Source of the DNA: Apoda limacodes
Lineage: Eukaryota; Arthropoda; Insecta; Lepidoptera; Limacodidae
NCBI GenBank assembly: GCA_946406115.1
Contig: OX291545.1
Location: 28,887,153 to 28,951,152, forward strand
Direction of reading: 5' to 3'
Length of the DNA stretch: 64,000 nucleotides
Within the stretch, counting starts at the first letter, position 1, and each line of letters starts with the position of its first letter. A program made the position numbers and the translations under genes. The notes under the pieces are model-generated. The model worked only from the letters and a program-made list of their open reading frames with translations, was not told the DNA's origin and made no database searches. Positions 1 through 10,418 of the stretch are shown piece after piece.

Positions 1-554
1 AAAATTATTATCTGCTGACTTTGTCAAAAGACTTTTAAATTAATGCATTTCTAGTTATTAAATATCTAAGGGTGGCCATTTTGCTATTTTGTGCCACTAT
101 TTGGGTCAGTGGCGCAGTGGCGCCGTTGATGACACGGTCGCTTCATTGTTTACCTCGTTTGCACATCGCGTGGTGGCACGTCTTTTTACCTGAAATTGTA
201 AAAAGTTTTCAACGGTTTCAGTTTCCTGTGTTCATTTGCAAACTCCGCCTTTATACCTACTTTAATATCAAGTCTAATTTATAGTAGCAAATTATGTACA
301 AGTCACAATTTTTTAAGCTTTAAACATAGTGTCCGTTAGTAAATCTATCTTTAAAAAGAAATTATTAACGATCAGTATCTTCATCGAAGAAATCTAAATA
401 TGAAGATATTTAGTAAGTTATAAGTATAAAAGTAAGTTTTTAGTTTGTCCCTCCTTCAGGCCGCAACGGTGTTTTTATTCTATGTGACAAATAATTTTAA
501 AAATTTTTAAACTTCCTACTAATATTCTTTGATACTCAATCACGCTTCAATCAG
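1..554. other. Non-coding AT-rich stretch
   Basis: No gene or recognisable repeat. A short GC-richer patch near 100-180 contains GTGGCGCAGTGGCGCC, which resembles a tRNA-like A box, but no B box follows, so I do not call a SINE. The 70-codon frame starting at 72 has no recognisable product. Confidence 0.5.
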
Positions 555-764
555 CACACACATAGGTTATTTCCTTAAATAGGTCAAAGGTTACTTTTAA
601 TCCCGAAAAATTCAAAAGTTCCCGCGAAAAGAACTATAACCGAGCTTAAACGAACTATAGCTACAACCATAGCAAACTTCATTAGTATAATTAAGGAGTA
701 AATAAGGAGATCCACGTCGATGACCGAATTAATGGCAGGCGTAGCCGCTAGCAAAGTCAAGTAG
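555..764 (+). repeat. Small interspersed repeat (family A), partial
   Basis: This copy aligns by eye with the fuller copy at 62703-63030. Both contain in order an ACACATAGGTTA block, TATCCCG..AAAATT, AAGTTCCCGC, AACTATAACC, AGCTTAAACGAACTA, a TTCRTTAGTATAAT block, and an end of the form GGCGGANGNAGCCGCTNGCAAA. It lacks the ATTATAAATGNGAAAG head seen in other copies. The type is common in lepidopteran genomes and looks like a short non-autonomous retroposon. The frame on the minus strand at 584-802 merely reads through it. Confidence 0.6.
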
Positions 765-1672
765 ATAATAAAATATATGTGTCCATGAATTAATTTAAGC
801 ATTGATAAGTAATATTAGCTCATATAGCTCATATGACCTAGTACTTTATTCATTACGTCTTTCCTTATAGACGAATGTGTTATATCGATTCTCTGAAGCA
901 ATGAATGTAAACATGTTATTTATGTTCGCCGTGAAACAGAGCCGTTATTCAAATGTGATTTTCTTGGAGCTGTAGGTACACAAGTACAAACTTAAAATGT
1001 TTTGTAAGGGTTTTTAGAATTATTTTTTTAAAGCTTGCCATCGAGACACTATTATCCGTCGGTTAGTTTGTCTGTATCATAACAGTACCTTTCAACCACA
1101 GAACATAAGTCTAGGGCTTATAATGTTCTGTGCTTTTAACCCTAATAGGTACCAAAATTTACCGAATACGTGTTATAAACCTATAGCTTCTATTTTTTAC
1201 AAACGTGAATAGATCAAAGTACTTGTTCAAAGCACTTTGAGTTGGTTTTAACGATTTAAATGCCTTTAAAGGCGGAAATTTGACTCGCACTCGGGTAGTT
1301 TTGTTTTATTTGTAATTTTTCTAATTCACTTGCAAAGGTATCCTGCAATTGGAGGCTTCTTGGAAGAACTACGGCACAGAAACCTTTTAACCATATTGTC
1401 TGAACGTTCTCATTTCTAGCAGAGTATTTTAACTACTACTGTTTTATATCGGCCCGCGCACACTGCACGCCGATTATAATTATTTATAGTATGGGCCGAT
1501 AGTTCATATTGTATAGAGACAGCAACCCATCGAACGATTAAAATCAGGTGGTTTGCGACAAGGCGAATATTACAGTAGCGTTTTCTTGACAGGTATTATA
1601 CGCATTAATGAACTCTATTCGATCGTTTTGTTGACCAAAAATGAGTGCGCTATGGCTTCACTTCGTTTCCGC
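765..1672. other. Non-coding AT-rich stretch
   Basis: No gene seen. A small imperfect inverted repeat lies at 1449-1500, where ATCGGCCC and GGGCCGAT close a 52-bp stretch. Confidence 0.5.
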
Positions 1673-1741
1673 GTTTAAGGACCCTCTTACAGCCTACTAG
1701 CGACATGGCGGCGCTAGTTAGCTGCTATATGCCCCTTAAGA
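1673..1741. repeat. Short foldback around a GGCGGCGCTAG core
   Basis: The left half (TTTAAGGACCCTCTTACAGC, then CTACTAGCG) is an approximate reverse complement of the right half (GCGCTAGTTAGCTGC .. GCCCCTTAAG). A related block at 3445-3498 has the same parts: ATGGCAGCGCTAG, GGGCTGTAAGGGGGCCCTTA. The two blocks therefore look like copies of one small repeat; its class is unknown. Confidence 0.4.
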
Positions 1742-3233
1742 CCCGGTACTCCGACTAGAAATTTCAGGATTTACCCGCCCACTTCATATGACAGTTTGAA
1801 ACACAGCTATCTAATATCACGTGCACTTGAGCGAGACAAAAGACCACAGCACTTTTCAGTATAAGTAAACGTGAGCGTCAAATCGGTTTTTAGGTATTTA
1901 CTTGAAAACTAACTCGATTTTTTAGATTTCAGTAGAAACAGCCATGGACTATCTAGTTAGCTAGCCATTAATATGAATTTTAATGTTATATGTTTAAAAA
2001 TAGCGGTTAAAAACCAAAAAAAAGAAAAAATTAAAAGTCTTTTCCAGATTTTTTTCTATCGAGGCAAATTAATGCTATCGTGTTTTTGGTAGAACAAGAC
2101 ATTAGGTATATGTTCTTCTACATAGGGTTAAATTTTTAACCAAAAATATTTACTCCAAGTATTGATTTTTTCCATTTTAAAAAGTGTCACTTGGCGTTGG
2201 TCAGCCTCTTAAGGCATTGACTCCACTTGTTTGGGAACTAGAGCAGTGGATGCGCTGTCAAAATAGTGAACGACCATTTTGTTTGTTTACATTTGGTGAA
2301 CAGAACTATTTCAATGCCTATGCGATGTCATGTCTCTCAATGTCGTAAAACGCAAACGCAGCTTATGTCTTAAATTCAGGCCTATAAAGTGAAAAAATAG
2401 GTAACTAATATTTAATCTGTAGAGATAGTGTACAGCGTATACTAGTCTTAAAAACCATATTCAGCTAGATCTAAGTAATTAATTACATAATTAATTAAAT
2501 ATATTATTTTCCTTCTTCCTTCTTTTTGCATTTAATTTTAATTGCTTTAGCTGTTCTTGAAAAATTACTTTGTATTTTAATAAAATTCTCAAGTATTTAT
2601 TTAAAAGAATACCTTAAAATGATTTTCTTATCTATTCTATGACCTCTGTATCCAGTCGTCCGTATATTTAGGCTCATTATTTTCTTTGTGTTTCATATGT
2701 AAGTTAAGGCTTCTTAGTCATGCAATACTGTGATTAGTAGCGTTTCAATATATTACCTACCTACGTATAATTATGTTGATATTACAATGTACTAGCTACT
2801 AGTAAGTTTCGAGGTTAATTTTTTGACTGCATCTTTGGTATTAAAGTATTTATTTATATTGATAATATAGCCATAGATAAGGCATGTATAATAAAGACTG
2901 TAAGTAAAGACTCTAACCTTCAGGGAGTCATAAACGAAGACAGATTATTTCTATGTATGTATTATATTGTATTTCTTACATCTATGAAGATATTGTGTGT
3001 TTAAAAGATTGATGTACAAGGACTTTATAAGTCACTAGGAGTTGTATACTAGCTACTAGTTAGGTTTGAAAGATGAAACGACTGAAAGATGCGGTGGAGA
3101 TATAATATAGGTACTAATACTAATATAAGATAAAGTTTTCTTGTTTGAACGCGCTTATCTGTGGAACTTCCACTGAGATTAAAAAAAAATTGCATTTGAT
3201 AGCCTTATTTTCTTTTTGTAGAAAAATAAAAAT
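1742..3233. other. Non-coding AT-rich stretch
   Basis: No gene or long repeat recognised. Contains AT-rich low-complexity sequence, for example near 2470-2500. Confidence 0.5.
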
Positions 3234-3375
3234 CTATTTCTAGAAAGTTTTATATACCTAGTTTCTAAATAATATCTGTGATTTATAGTTGGCTTAAAGT
3301 GGCCGTTTTTAGCAGAAATGCCAACTACAACTCACAGATATTATTTAGAAACTATATATAACGTTTTAAAAATAG
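3234..3375. repeat. Foldback element with ~60-bp inverted arms
   Basis: The left arm (3234-3293) and right arm (3320-3375) are inverted copies separated by only 26 bp. The inner part of each arm is nearly perfect: AGTTTCTAAATAATATCTGT on the left is matched by ACAGATATTATTTAGAAACT on the right, with TAGTTGGC / GCCAACTA next to the loop. Outer parts diverge by a few substitutions and a 2-bp gap. This structure fits a foldback MITE or a single transcribed hairpin. No target-site duplication is evident. Confidence 0.7.
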
Positions 3376-4980
3376 CTTATGACTAGTTTTATATTTCCAA
3401 CATTTGGATTTTAGAAATGCGTTTTCTACGAAGAGAAAATTAAGGATATCTAATGGCAGCGCTAGTGGGCTGTAAGGGGGCCCTTAAGGAACCGAGCATA
3501 GATAAATAAGTCAGAAATATCTATAAACGAAAACGAATTAATAGCAAGGGCGAACGTTACATGGCGGATGTTGTCAACGGAAAGGACAGAACAACGTCTG
3601 ACAGCAGTTGTTCATAAACACAAATTTCACTGGTGTTTTCAGTGTTGCCTTATTGTTGTATTGGAATTGATATATAGAACTGCTTGAAAAGCTTTTAATA
3701 AAATGTATGAAAAATTATTCATAATACATATTTCAATATTTATGGACTTCCATATTGATATATATGAATGCACAGTTCAATTCAAATGTAACGATCTGGA
3801 TCCCATTATGGCGACCTCGATCCCGGTTTTTCAAGTACCTTCCTACAAGTGGCGTATCCAACCCATCAGGCGTTTTACGATCGACTTAAATAGATGAGTG
3901 TGTGGTTGGTAGGGTTACCACTTCTCAGACAAAAACAGAGAAAAATAACTAGCTTTTTCCTGTGACATCATTTTGGAATTTGGATACAAAAGGCTTTTCA
4001 ATTTTTGCCTTAAATATATTCAAAATACTCCGTGATTACTACTGGAGAGAGAAAGAGACTAGATGTGTGATTTTATTTAAAAACCGGTCAAACAAGTTAT
4101 TTTTAAATTATTTAAATAGTATAATGGAATAGATTTAATTTAAGAAATGACAAATTTTAATATAAACATTCCAACCCCTACTTTACCTCCTTAATAGATG
4201 AATATGGTCAAATCCTTTTAAGTGTAACCCTACGTGTTGTACGTGGAATTTACTACCTGGTATAGAGTAAATTATATTTTCCAATGTCATTCAGCAAGAA
4301 TACTTCTATGACGTGTCATTAGTAAAAAGATTTAGTAATTCGAGGTTATTAAAAACAAAAGGGAACTTGTTATAAATAAAATATCATCTTACATTTTATT
4401 TATTTAAGCCCTCCGAGATGTCGTAAAATCATTAATGTCTTTTTTTATTAACTGTCTCAACAGCAGCATTGCTATAAATATACTACCACTACCTACTGTT
4501 CCATGGCGTTCTAGTTAAATTCATGAAACATTGAAATTCCAAATTTTATAATAATTAATGATAAATATGTCATGCATGCCCTTATGCTTAATACATTTCG
4601 AGCCCTCACAAGTGTCGTTAAACGTCTATTTTATTTATAACTCTTGTCTGGTTTAACAATGCTTTAAGATGTAAATGTTTCAACACGTTTTAGTTTGTAG
4701 ACCGTAGACACAATATTTGAAACATTTTCAGTAGGTTTAGTAAGCCACACTATTGCTAAAACTATTTTTGAAATATTTGGATATCGCCGATTTGATTACG
4801 TTTTCAAACACATCTAGTAGACATTTCTGAACTATAACATTTATCTAATCGCCCCATTTAAACCATGATACAAAACCTTGATGGTCTAGGCGTCAGTTAA
4901 ATAGTTTGCGAAACCCTTTGAAGATATAATAGAATTCAATTCTAGTTATTTTATTTTAAGTTTTGTCAATGTGTGTATTA
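3376..4980. other. Non-coding stretch with a possible local duplication
   Basis: No gene seen. 3445-3498 holds the GGCAGCGCTAG repeat related to 1673-1741. Blocks 4397-4482 and 4592-4672 resemble each other: both contain AGCCCTC, a TGTCGT(A/T)AAA block, a T-rich stretch and GCATTGCT/CAATGCTT in the same order. This suggests an old ~195-bp tandem duplication. The 64-codon frame at 3703 has no recognisable product. Confidence 0.4.
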
Positions 4981-5330
4981 TGTATCCTTTTGTGTCGTGT
5001 TAGATACATCGTAAGTAATGTTTGCGTTTTATGTATCCTATTGTGTTATGTTCGATACATAGTACGTAATATTTGCGTACTACGTATCCTATTTTATCGT
5101 GTCAGATATATAGTAGGTGCGTAATATTTGCGTATTATGTATCCTATTGTTTCGCCTTAGATACATAGTACGTAATGTTTGCGTAAAATGTATCCTAATG
5201 TGATGTTTTAGATATATAGTACGTAACATTTGCGAACTGTGTATCCTATTGTTTCGCCTTAGATACATAGTACGTAATGTTTGCGTAAAATATCCGTATG
5301 TGTTATATTAGATATATAGTACGTAAAAAT
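4981..5330. repeat. 51-bp minisatellite, about 7 units
   Basis: Units begin at 4981, 5032, 5083, 5138, 5189, 5240 and 5291, marked by TGTATCCTATTGT. Each carries AGATACATAGTACGTAAT and TTTGCGT. The spacing is 51 bp apart from one 4-bp insertion. Units starting at 5138 and 5240 are identical over 51 bp, while their following units (5189, 5291) share a different variant, so the last four units form a 102-bp higher-order dimer. That pattern indicates unequal exchange or slippage acting on two-unit blocks. Confidence 0.9.
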
Positions 5331-5398
5331 AGTAATACATACAAGCTTCAAACTTAAAGTGATTATAGAGTGAGCTCAAAAGTATAACAACAAATAAT

Positions 5399-5726
5399 AT
5401 AAACTGGCCAAGTGTGAGACGGGCTCGAGCTCTTACCATCTTAAGTTACCGTATCAGCATAATCTAGCACAAATAGTCTAGATTATTAAAAGAAACAGCA
5501 GTACATTTGTCATTGGAAACGATAGTTCAACGTTAGCAAATTTCACCCAAAAAACTCAAACTCAATTTTTATTTTTTAAATTAGGTTTTTACATACACTT
5601 TTAAATCTTCAAAGTTATTAAATACTATTATAGTCATTAGATAGGTAACGGCTTACCGGCACACTTTTTTGTTTTCGTAAATTACGTAAATAGTGGTACG
5701 GAACCCAAGGTGTACGAGTCCGGCTG
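5399..5726. repeat. Degenerate GGGTTCCGTA-type repeat
   Basis: The left end shows AACTGGCCAAGTGTGAGACG and the right end shows TACGGAACCC followed by GTACGAGTCCGGCTG. These are inverted relative to each other and match the ends of the better copies at 6750-7152 and 9195-9858. The interior (about 270 bp) is diverged. The class is unsettled: the inverted ends suggest a DNA element or a rearranged retroposon. Confidence 0.5.
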
Positions 5727-6600
5727 ATGTGTGATATTGGCAGATCATTAAAAAAAAAAATTACTAGCAAACTCATTTATTTAATTTTACAAAAAGAGAT
5801 TCGATTGTCGTTAGTAATGTGTCAGCTGTGTTCATTTACATCACTACTTTATGTATTTCATGTTTATCCAGAATTCATAGTTTTTTTATTTCACAATATT
5901 TTGCCTGCAGGATGATTTACACAGATACTAAAAGTTGAGCTTAAAAAAGCCAATAATTTACGATGTAATATTTTGATACTTACTCTTACCTAAAAACTCT
6001 GTTAAATTTGTAAATATAAACTTACTTCAATTTAGTGAGTTTTCACGAACAAATACATATCTGTTTAGTTAAATAATAAATTAACTAAGTATTGCGAAAG
6101 TTTTGGCTCATAGTTTTGGCAACCGTACTTTCTGTTTTGTTCATGTAATTATTAAATTTTATTTTAGCATATATTTTATGATTCGTGACAAATTTAGTTT
6201 TGTAGGTAAGTGAATAATAATATATCATAATTATATTATAAGACATATGAGTAGGATATCACGACACGATATATTTATTAATATCTATATTTAAAATACA
6301 CGCTTGAAGCACAAAAACATAAATATGTATAAAGCCAGACACATTTATTTTTGCATAAAACACGGAATATTAACGTAGTAATAGGCGAAAAACGTTTAAT
6401 GTTAATAACTCAAATATTATAACTTGTATTTAAAATTTACTAATAACAGCCCTAGATTTGTATTAAGTGATATTTAATTAAGATTTAAGCCAAATTATAT
6501 CTTCCGTTGTAATAATAATTAATTTAAAAATTGGCAAAAACTAGAGGTGAGTTGGTGGATTTTTTCCTAAGTAGAAAATTTTGTTACATTATAATGTATA
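5727..6600. other. Non-coding AT-rich stretch
   Basis: No gene or recognisable repeat. The 62-codon frame at 5727 looks like chance. Confidence 0.5.
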
Positions 6601-6648
6601 ATGTAGTATCTGTAAAATGGAGTATCTGTATAATGTAGTATCTGTATG
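6601..6648. repeat. 16-bp tandem repeat, three units
   Basis: Three consecutive 16-bp units of the form ATGTAGTATCTGTATA, with one or two substitutions each. Confidence 0.8.
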
Positions 6649-6749
6649 ATTTTTTATTACTTATTTGTACCTCATTTACTCACTTAAAATACTTAGGGCT
6701 ATTTTGCTTTATGCAGTGCGATGATTTTTAAAGAATCAGTAAATATATA

Positions 6750-7152
6750 AAAATCGGCCATGTGCAAGTCGGACTCGCGCACGAAGAGTTCCATAATCTG
6801 TAAAAACGAAAAAAAATACGTTTGTATTATTTTAATTAAATTATTTATTTTGAAAGTGTATATATAACTAAATATTCTGTGAATACTTCTACGTACTACG
6901 CCTACCTGTTGCCGTTATCAATATCGAGCAAAAAAATCCCGTTTGTTGTATGGAAGCCCATTAAGTATTAATTTTATTCTGTGTTTTAGTATTCGTTGTT
7001 ATAGACAGCGGCAACAGAAATACATCTTCTGTGAAAATGTCAGAATACACATTCTGTATATACTGTTTATGCGGTGCCAGACGGAGGGACGGGCAGCGGA
7101 GTCTTAGTAATAGGGTCCCGTTCTTTACCCTTTGGGAACGGAACCCTAAAAA
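6750..7152 (+). repeat. GGGTTCCGTA-type interspersed repeat, full length
   Basis: Starts with AAATCGGCCATGTGCAAGTC and GGACTCGCGCACGAAGAGTT and ends with TAATAGGGTCCCGTTCTTTA and GGAACGGAACCCTAAAAA. The GGGTTCCGT-like block near the start and the GGAACCCTA block at the end are inverted copies. The interior contains GTTTGTTGTATGGAAGCCC, CGGCAACAGAAATACATCTT and a block with TTGCCGTTATCAATATCGAG, which it shares with the copy at 44353-44746. This repeat is abundant in moths and butterflies; no coding capacity is seen. Confidence 0.8.
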
Positions 7153-8704
7153 CCATGTTGAGGTTACTCAAAAATAGAGACAGACAGTCAAAGAAAGATT
7201 CAATTCTAAGAATCAAAGTTTATTAATCCTCAACATCAATACAAACATAATGACAGCGTATTATTTTAATCCCATTTATATTATTTATAATATTTCTAAA
7301 AATTTATAACTACCTACCTAGCATAAGCAAAATCACTTATTTTGTAATTTTGCTATCAAGGTTCTTTCTTGGTTACGTCAATCTTAATTAATGATTCAAA
7401 TTGAAATATAGAACGGACGTGGTGTAATAATTAGGGTTCCTTTTGTGACTACTAAAACCCTAAAACTTGAGTAATTCTTCCTAACCTAATAAAATATACC
7501 AATATTTAAAAAAATTAATTCAACATGTTATTTAGCATAATAACCTTCATTTTGAACGATTAATGTAAACCCGTTAATTGGTCAATGAACGAAACCTGTT
7601 CCATCGAAGTATAATTAAGACACGGCAATTCACTAAACTTTGGCGTTTGACACATTTCACTTGACCCCGAGCCTCGGTAACGTACGGTTTGCCACTTGAC
7701 AGCGGGTTTTGTTAAGTGCACCATATATTAAAATTATTCTAGATGCGACATTTATATTTGTGAATATAATTATAAAATATATTATTCTATTTGAAATCGC
7801 ACGGTGCATGGAATTTTGTTTCTGAAAATAGAATATATTCGTACAATATATCAGTGTAATATTATTATATAAATCATATGTAATAAAGATAACCTGGACC
7901 TACCTAGCGTACTCGAAACAGTTCTTAATAAGCACCCAGGTTAATATTTTACTTCTGAGCTCGCGTCTCGTTCGACAATCTTCTATACATATAAGGAAGA
8001 AGTTGTCAAATCAGAATTTAAACTTCTAAATATGGATTCAAAAATATGATATGTATGTTTTATTATTTGACACCATTTGTTATTGGTAAAATGATTTGCA
8101 TTATAATGTAAATACCTATTTGACTCCAAATCACAATACATAGTGGAAGAGATATGAAAGTTTTAACTAAATTGCAGCCCCTATTCACCGCAATGAAATT
8201 AATGAGCACATGCTTTATTATATCTGATTGAATTGTACCTTGTACCTTTAGCTAGGATCACATTTTGTGCATTACATAGCCCGTTAATATTAACGAAGTG
8301 GGTAAAATTATAAGGATAGTAAATTTAATTATTATTAATATTATAATTTAAATTTTATGATAAACCCTTAAGTAGGGACGGCTCGTTGTTTATTTATCAT
8401 AAAAACTACCCGAAATAACTTTATTCTCCAACATAATAGTAGGTACTTATAAAAGACTACGCTCAAATAGTCGTTTCTAGTTTAAAATAAGCTAGAAGAT
8501 AGTGAAAGTGAATTCAAGGTCGCGTAGAAAAGAGGGGAGGAGCGGTCAGAGACGTGGCCATATATGCGCGGCCGTCTGGTGCACGCGCTTGCAGCGTTAC
8601 TTCATACAATCGATGACATTGAATATGTAGGTTACGATCGGAATCCATTATAGTAATGTTGTAGTCCATATGTCTAAAAAAGGTTAATGATGGAATACAT
8701 GTAT
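7153..8704. other. Non-coding stretch with a GC-rich patch
   Basis: No gene seen. Positions 8520-8610 are clearly GC-richer than the surroundings and contain GGAGCGGTCAGAGACGTGGC and ATATATGCGCGGCCG. This could be a promoter or exon edge, but nothing in the sequence confirms it. Confidence 0.4.
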
Positions 8705-8785
8705 TATACTAGCGTTTGCTGGCGGCTTCGCTCGCGCTGAATTCTGTTATCACCGCAGAATTCCCACAACAACTCCTTGATGATT
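8705..8785 (-). repeat. Family A repeat, end fragment
   Basis: TATACTAGCGTTTGCTGGCG, GCTTCGCTCGCGCTGAATTC and TGTTATCACCGCAG match the reverse complement of the end of family A seen at 51398 and 62990. Only the ~80-bp end is present. Confidence 0.55.
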
Positions 8786-9194
8786 GTAAAGAAGTGTAAA
8801 GAAACTGATACAATAGTTGTAGATTGAAGAAGTGTAAAAAAGGCAAATTTCATGCCGGGATCTAAGTTTAAGAACGAGAGTTGTGAATGATTTATGTACC
8901 TACCTTAAGTTCACACACTTCACTTATAGGACACCAACTTCAAACTGTAATTCAGAACAGATTTTTAGAAATAAGTTATTTTTTGACAAGTTAAACACTT
9001 GCTCATTAAGTGTCTCTAATTTTACCGCAATTAGGCACATAATGACACCTGTAATCAAACTGTGACTTTTTCATTGCTATTATTCACAAGTGAGTTATAG
9101 AGTTTTTTTTTTATTATTATTCGTTAGGTTCCTTTGTTCTTAAAAAGGTTCGTTACAAAAAAGATCGTTGTGTGTTGATCTTAATTATTGTTTC

Positions 9195-9858
9195 TTTTTT
9201 AGGGTTCCGTAGTCAACAAGGAACTCTTATAGTTTCGCCATGTCCTTCCGGCCGGCTGTCGGCGTTCAAAAACTTCTAATACGAGAAAGCTGCAATTTGG
9301 CAGGGATATACACGTTGATCAAGCCGACAAAGTTCCAAAAACATTGGTGGTATGCAACGATCATTTTTTGATTTAGGGCTCCGTTTGCGAAATATTAGCT
9401 TTAAAGTACTAATTTTTGTTAGAGTCAACTGTCCCCCCTCTACCAGCAAAAGTATAGTATTTTGAAATGTAAAAAAAATTAAGGTAGTATATAGTAGTAA
9501 GTAGTAGGTAGTGCATATAATGAATTTATAAGGAAAACTATCACGGGTAAGTACACTTTACAGGCTAACGAGTAAAAGTCGACCAAGTTATAAAATGTAC
9601 TTACGTAGTGAAATTTTCGTACAAGTTCCATTAAAAGTTACTTAAATGAAGTAGGTTCATCTGTAAAACACGTATAAACGCTTGAAATTTTCACAGAATA
9701 TTTAGTTATATGTTCACTTTAAAAATAAATTGAATTAAAATAAAACAAATATTTAAGGGACAATCCCATACCACAAACGTTATTTTTTTGCCGTTTTTTT
9801 AGACAATGGTACGGAACCCTTCGTGCGCGAGTCCGACTCGCACTTGGCCGATTTTTTC
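9195..9858 (-). repeat. Large GGGTTCCGTA-type repeat (~660 bp)
   Basis: Begins TTTTTTAGGGTTCCGTAGTC and ACAAGGAACTCTTATAGTTT and ends ATGGTACGGAACCCTTCGTG, CGCGAGTCCGACTCGCACTT, GGCCGATTTTTT. The first ~450 bp belong to the variant also at 28327-28848. The last ~200 bp match, in reverse, the variant at 44353 (TTCACAGAATATTTAGTTAT). It is therefore either the long parent form or a composite of two variants. No open frame is found. Confidence 0.75.
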
Positions 9859-10059
9859 AGGTTACTTTAATATTTGGTGAACCTTACTGGTGCGTAAAGG
9901 ATACAAGAATTAACAAATATAACTGTAAAAGATGTAGAGAACTATGGCCAGATGCTTTAAGTGAAAATACCTATCACGAAAAATAAAATACTGAGGTCAT
10001 TCACCATACACGGTCCACTTTATAAAATTATTAAGAATCATGAACGTTTCTTTCTAAAT

Positions 10060-10418
10060 TAACAGCATGGTAAATGTACCTGTTAGCTTATAGCTATAAA
10101 CAAATTTGGTTCTATGCCTAAAGAAATCGCTAAGTTTTTAGGTTTAGCAGGTGCTGAGAGCTACACTGGACATAGTTTCAGAAGAACTTCAGCTACATTG
10201 CTGGCTAATGTAGGAGCTGATTTAATGACTTCGAAGCGTCATGGTGGGTGGCGATCTAGCATGTAGCAGAATCATACGTAGAAGTATCATTCCATACTCA
10301 AATTTGTGCAAAAATAACAAAAAGAATTAGACTTGATTCTGAGACGCGTCCTACTGGCGAAACACCAAGTACATCCAATGATTGGATTTTGAATAATAAA
10401 AAGTATTTCAGTAAATAA
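10060..10418 (+). pseudogene. Tyrosine recombinase C-terminal fragment (Crypton/DIRS-like), broken
   Basis: Conceptual translation gives a tyrosine-recombinase catalytic tail. It has INKFGSMPKEIAKFLGL, then the box-II motif GHSFRR (H-x-x-R, 10168-10185), LLANVGADL, the second histidine in KRHGGW (HGGW at 10240-10251), and the nucleophile tyrosine in VAESYVE (Tyr codon 10275-10277). The gene is dead: there is an in-frame TAG at 10084-10086, and a 1-bp loss just after 10260 puts the Tyr segment in another frame, which then runs to TAA at 10416-10418. The N-terminal core and the catalytic first arginine are absent. This domain arrangement is known in eukaryotes from Cryptons and DIRS-type retrotransposons; I cannot tell which from this piece. 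It acts, when intact, in DNA integration by strand exchange. It was not visible as a long open frame because of the breaks. Confidence 0.8.

Noticed and set aside
4981..5330. CRISPR-like array because of regular repeats
   Set aside because: Units are contiguous with no variable spacers; this is a tandem minisatellite in a eukaryotic context.
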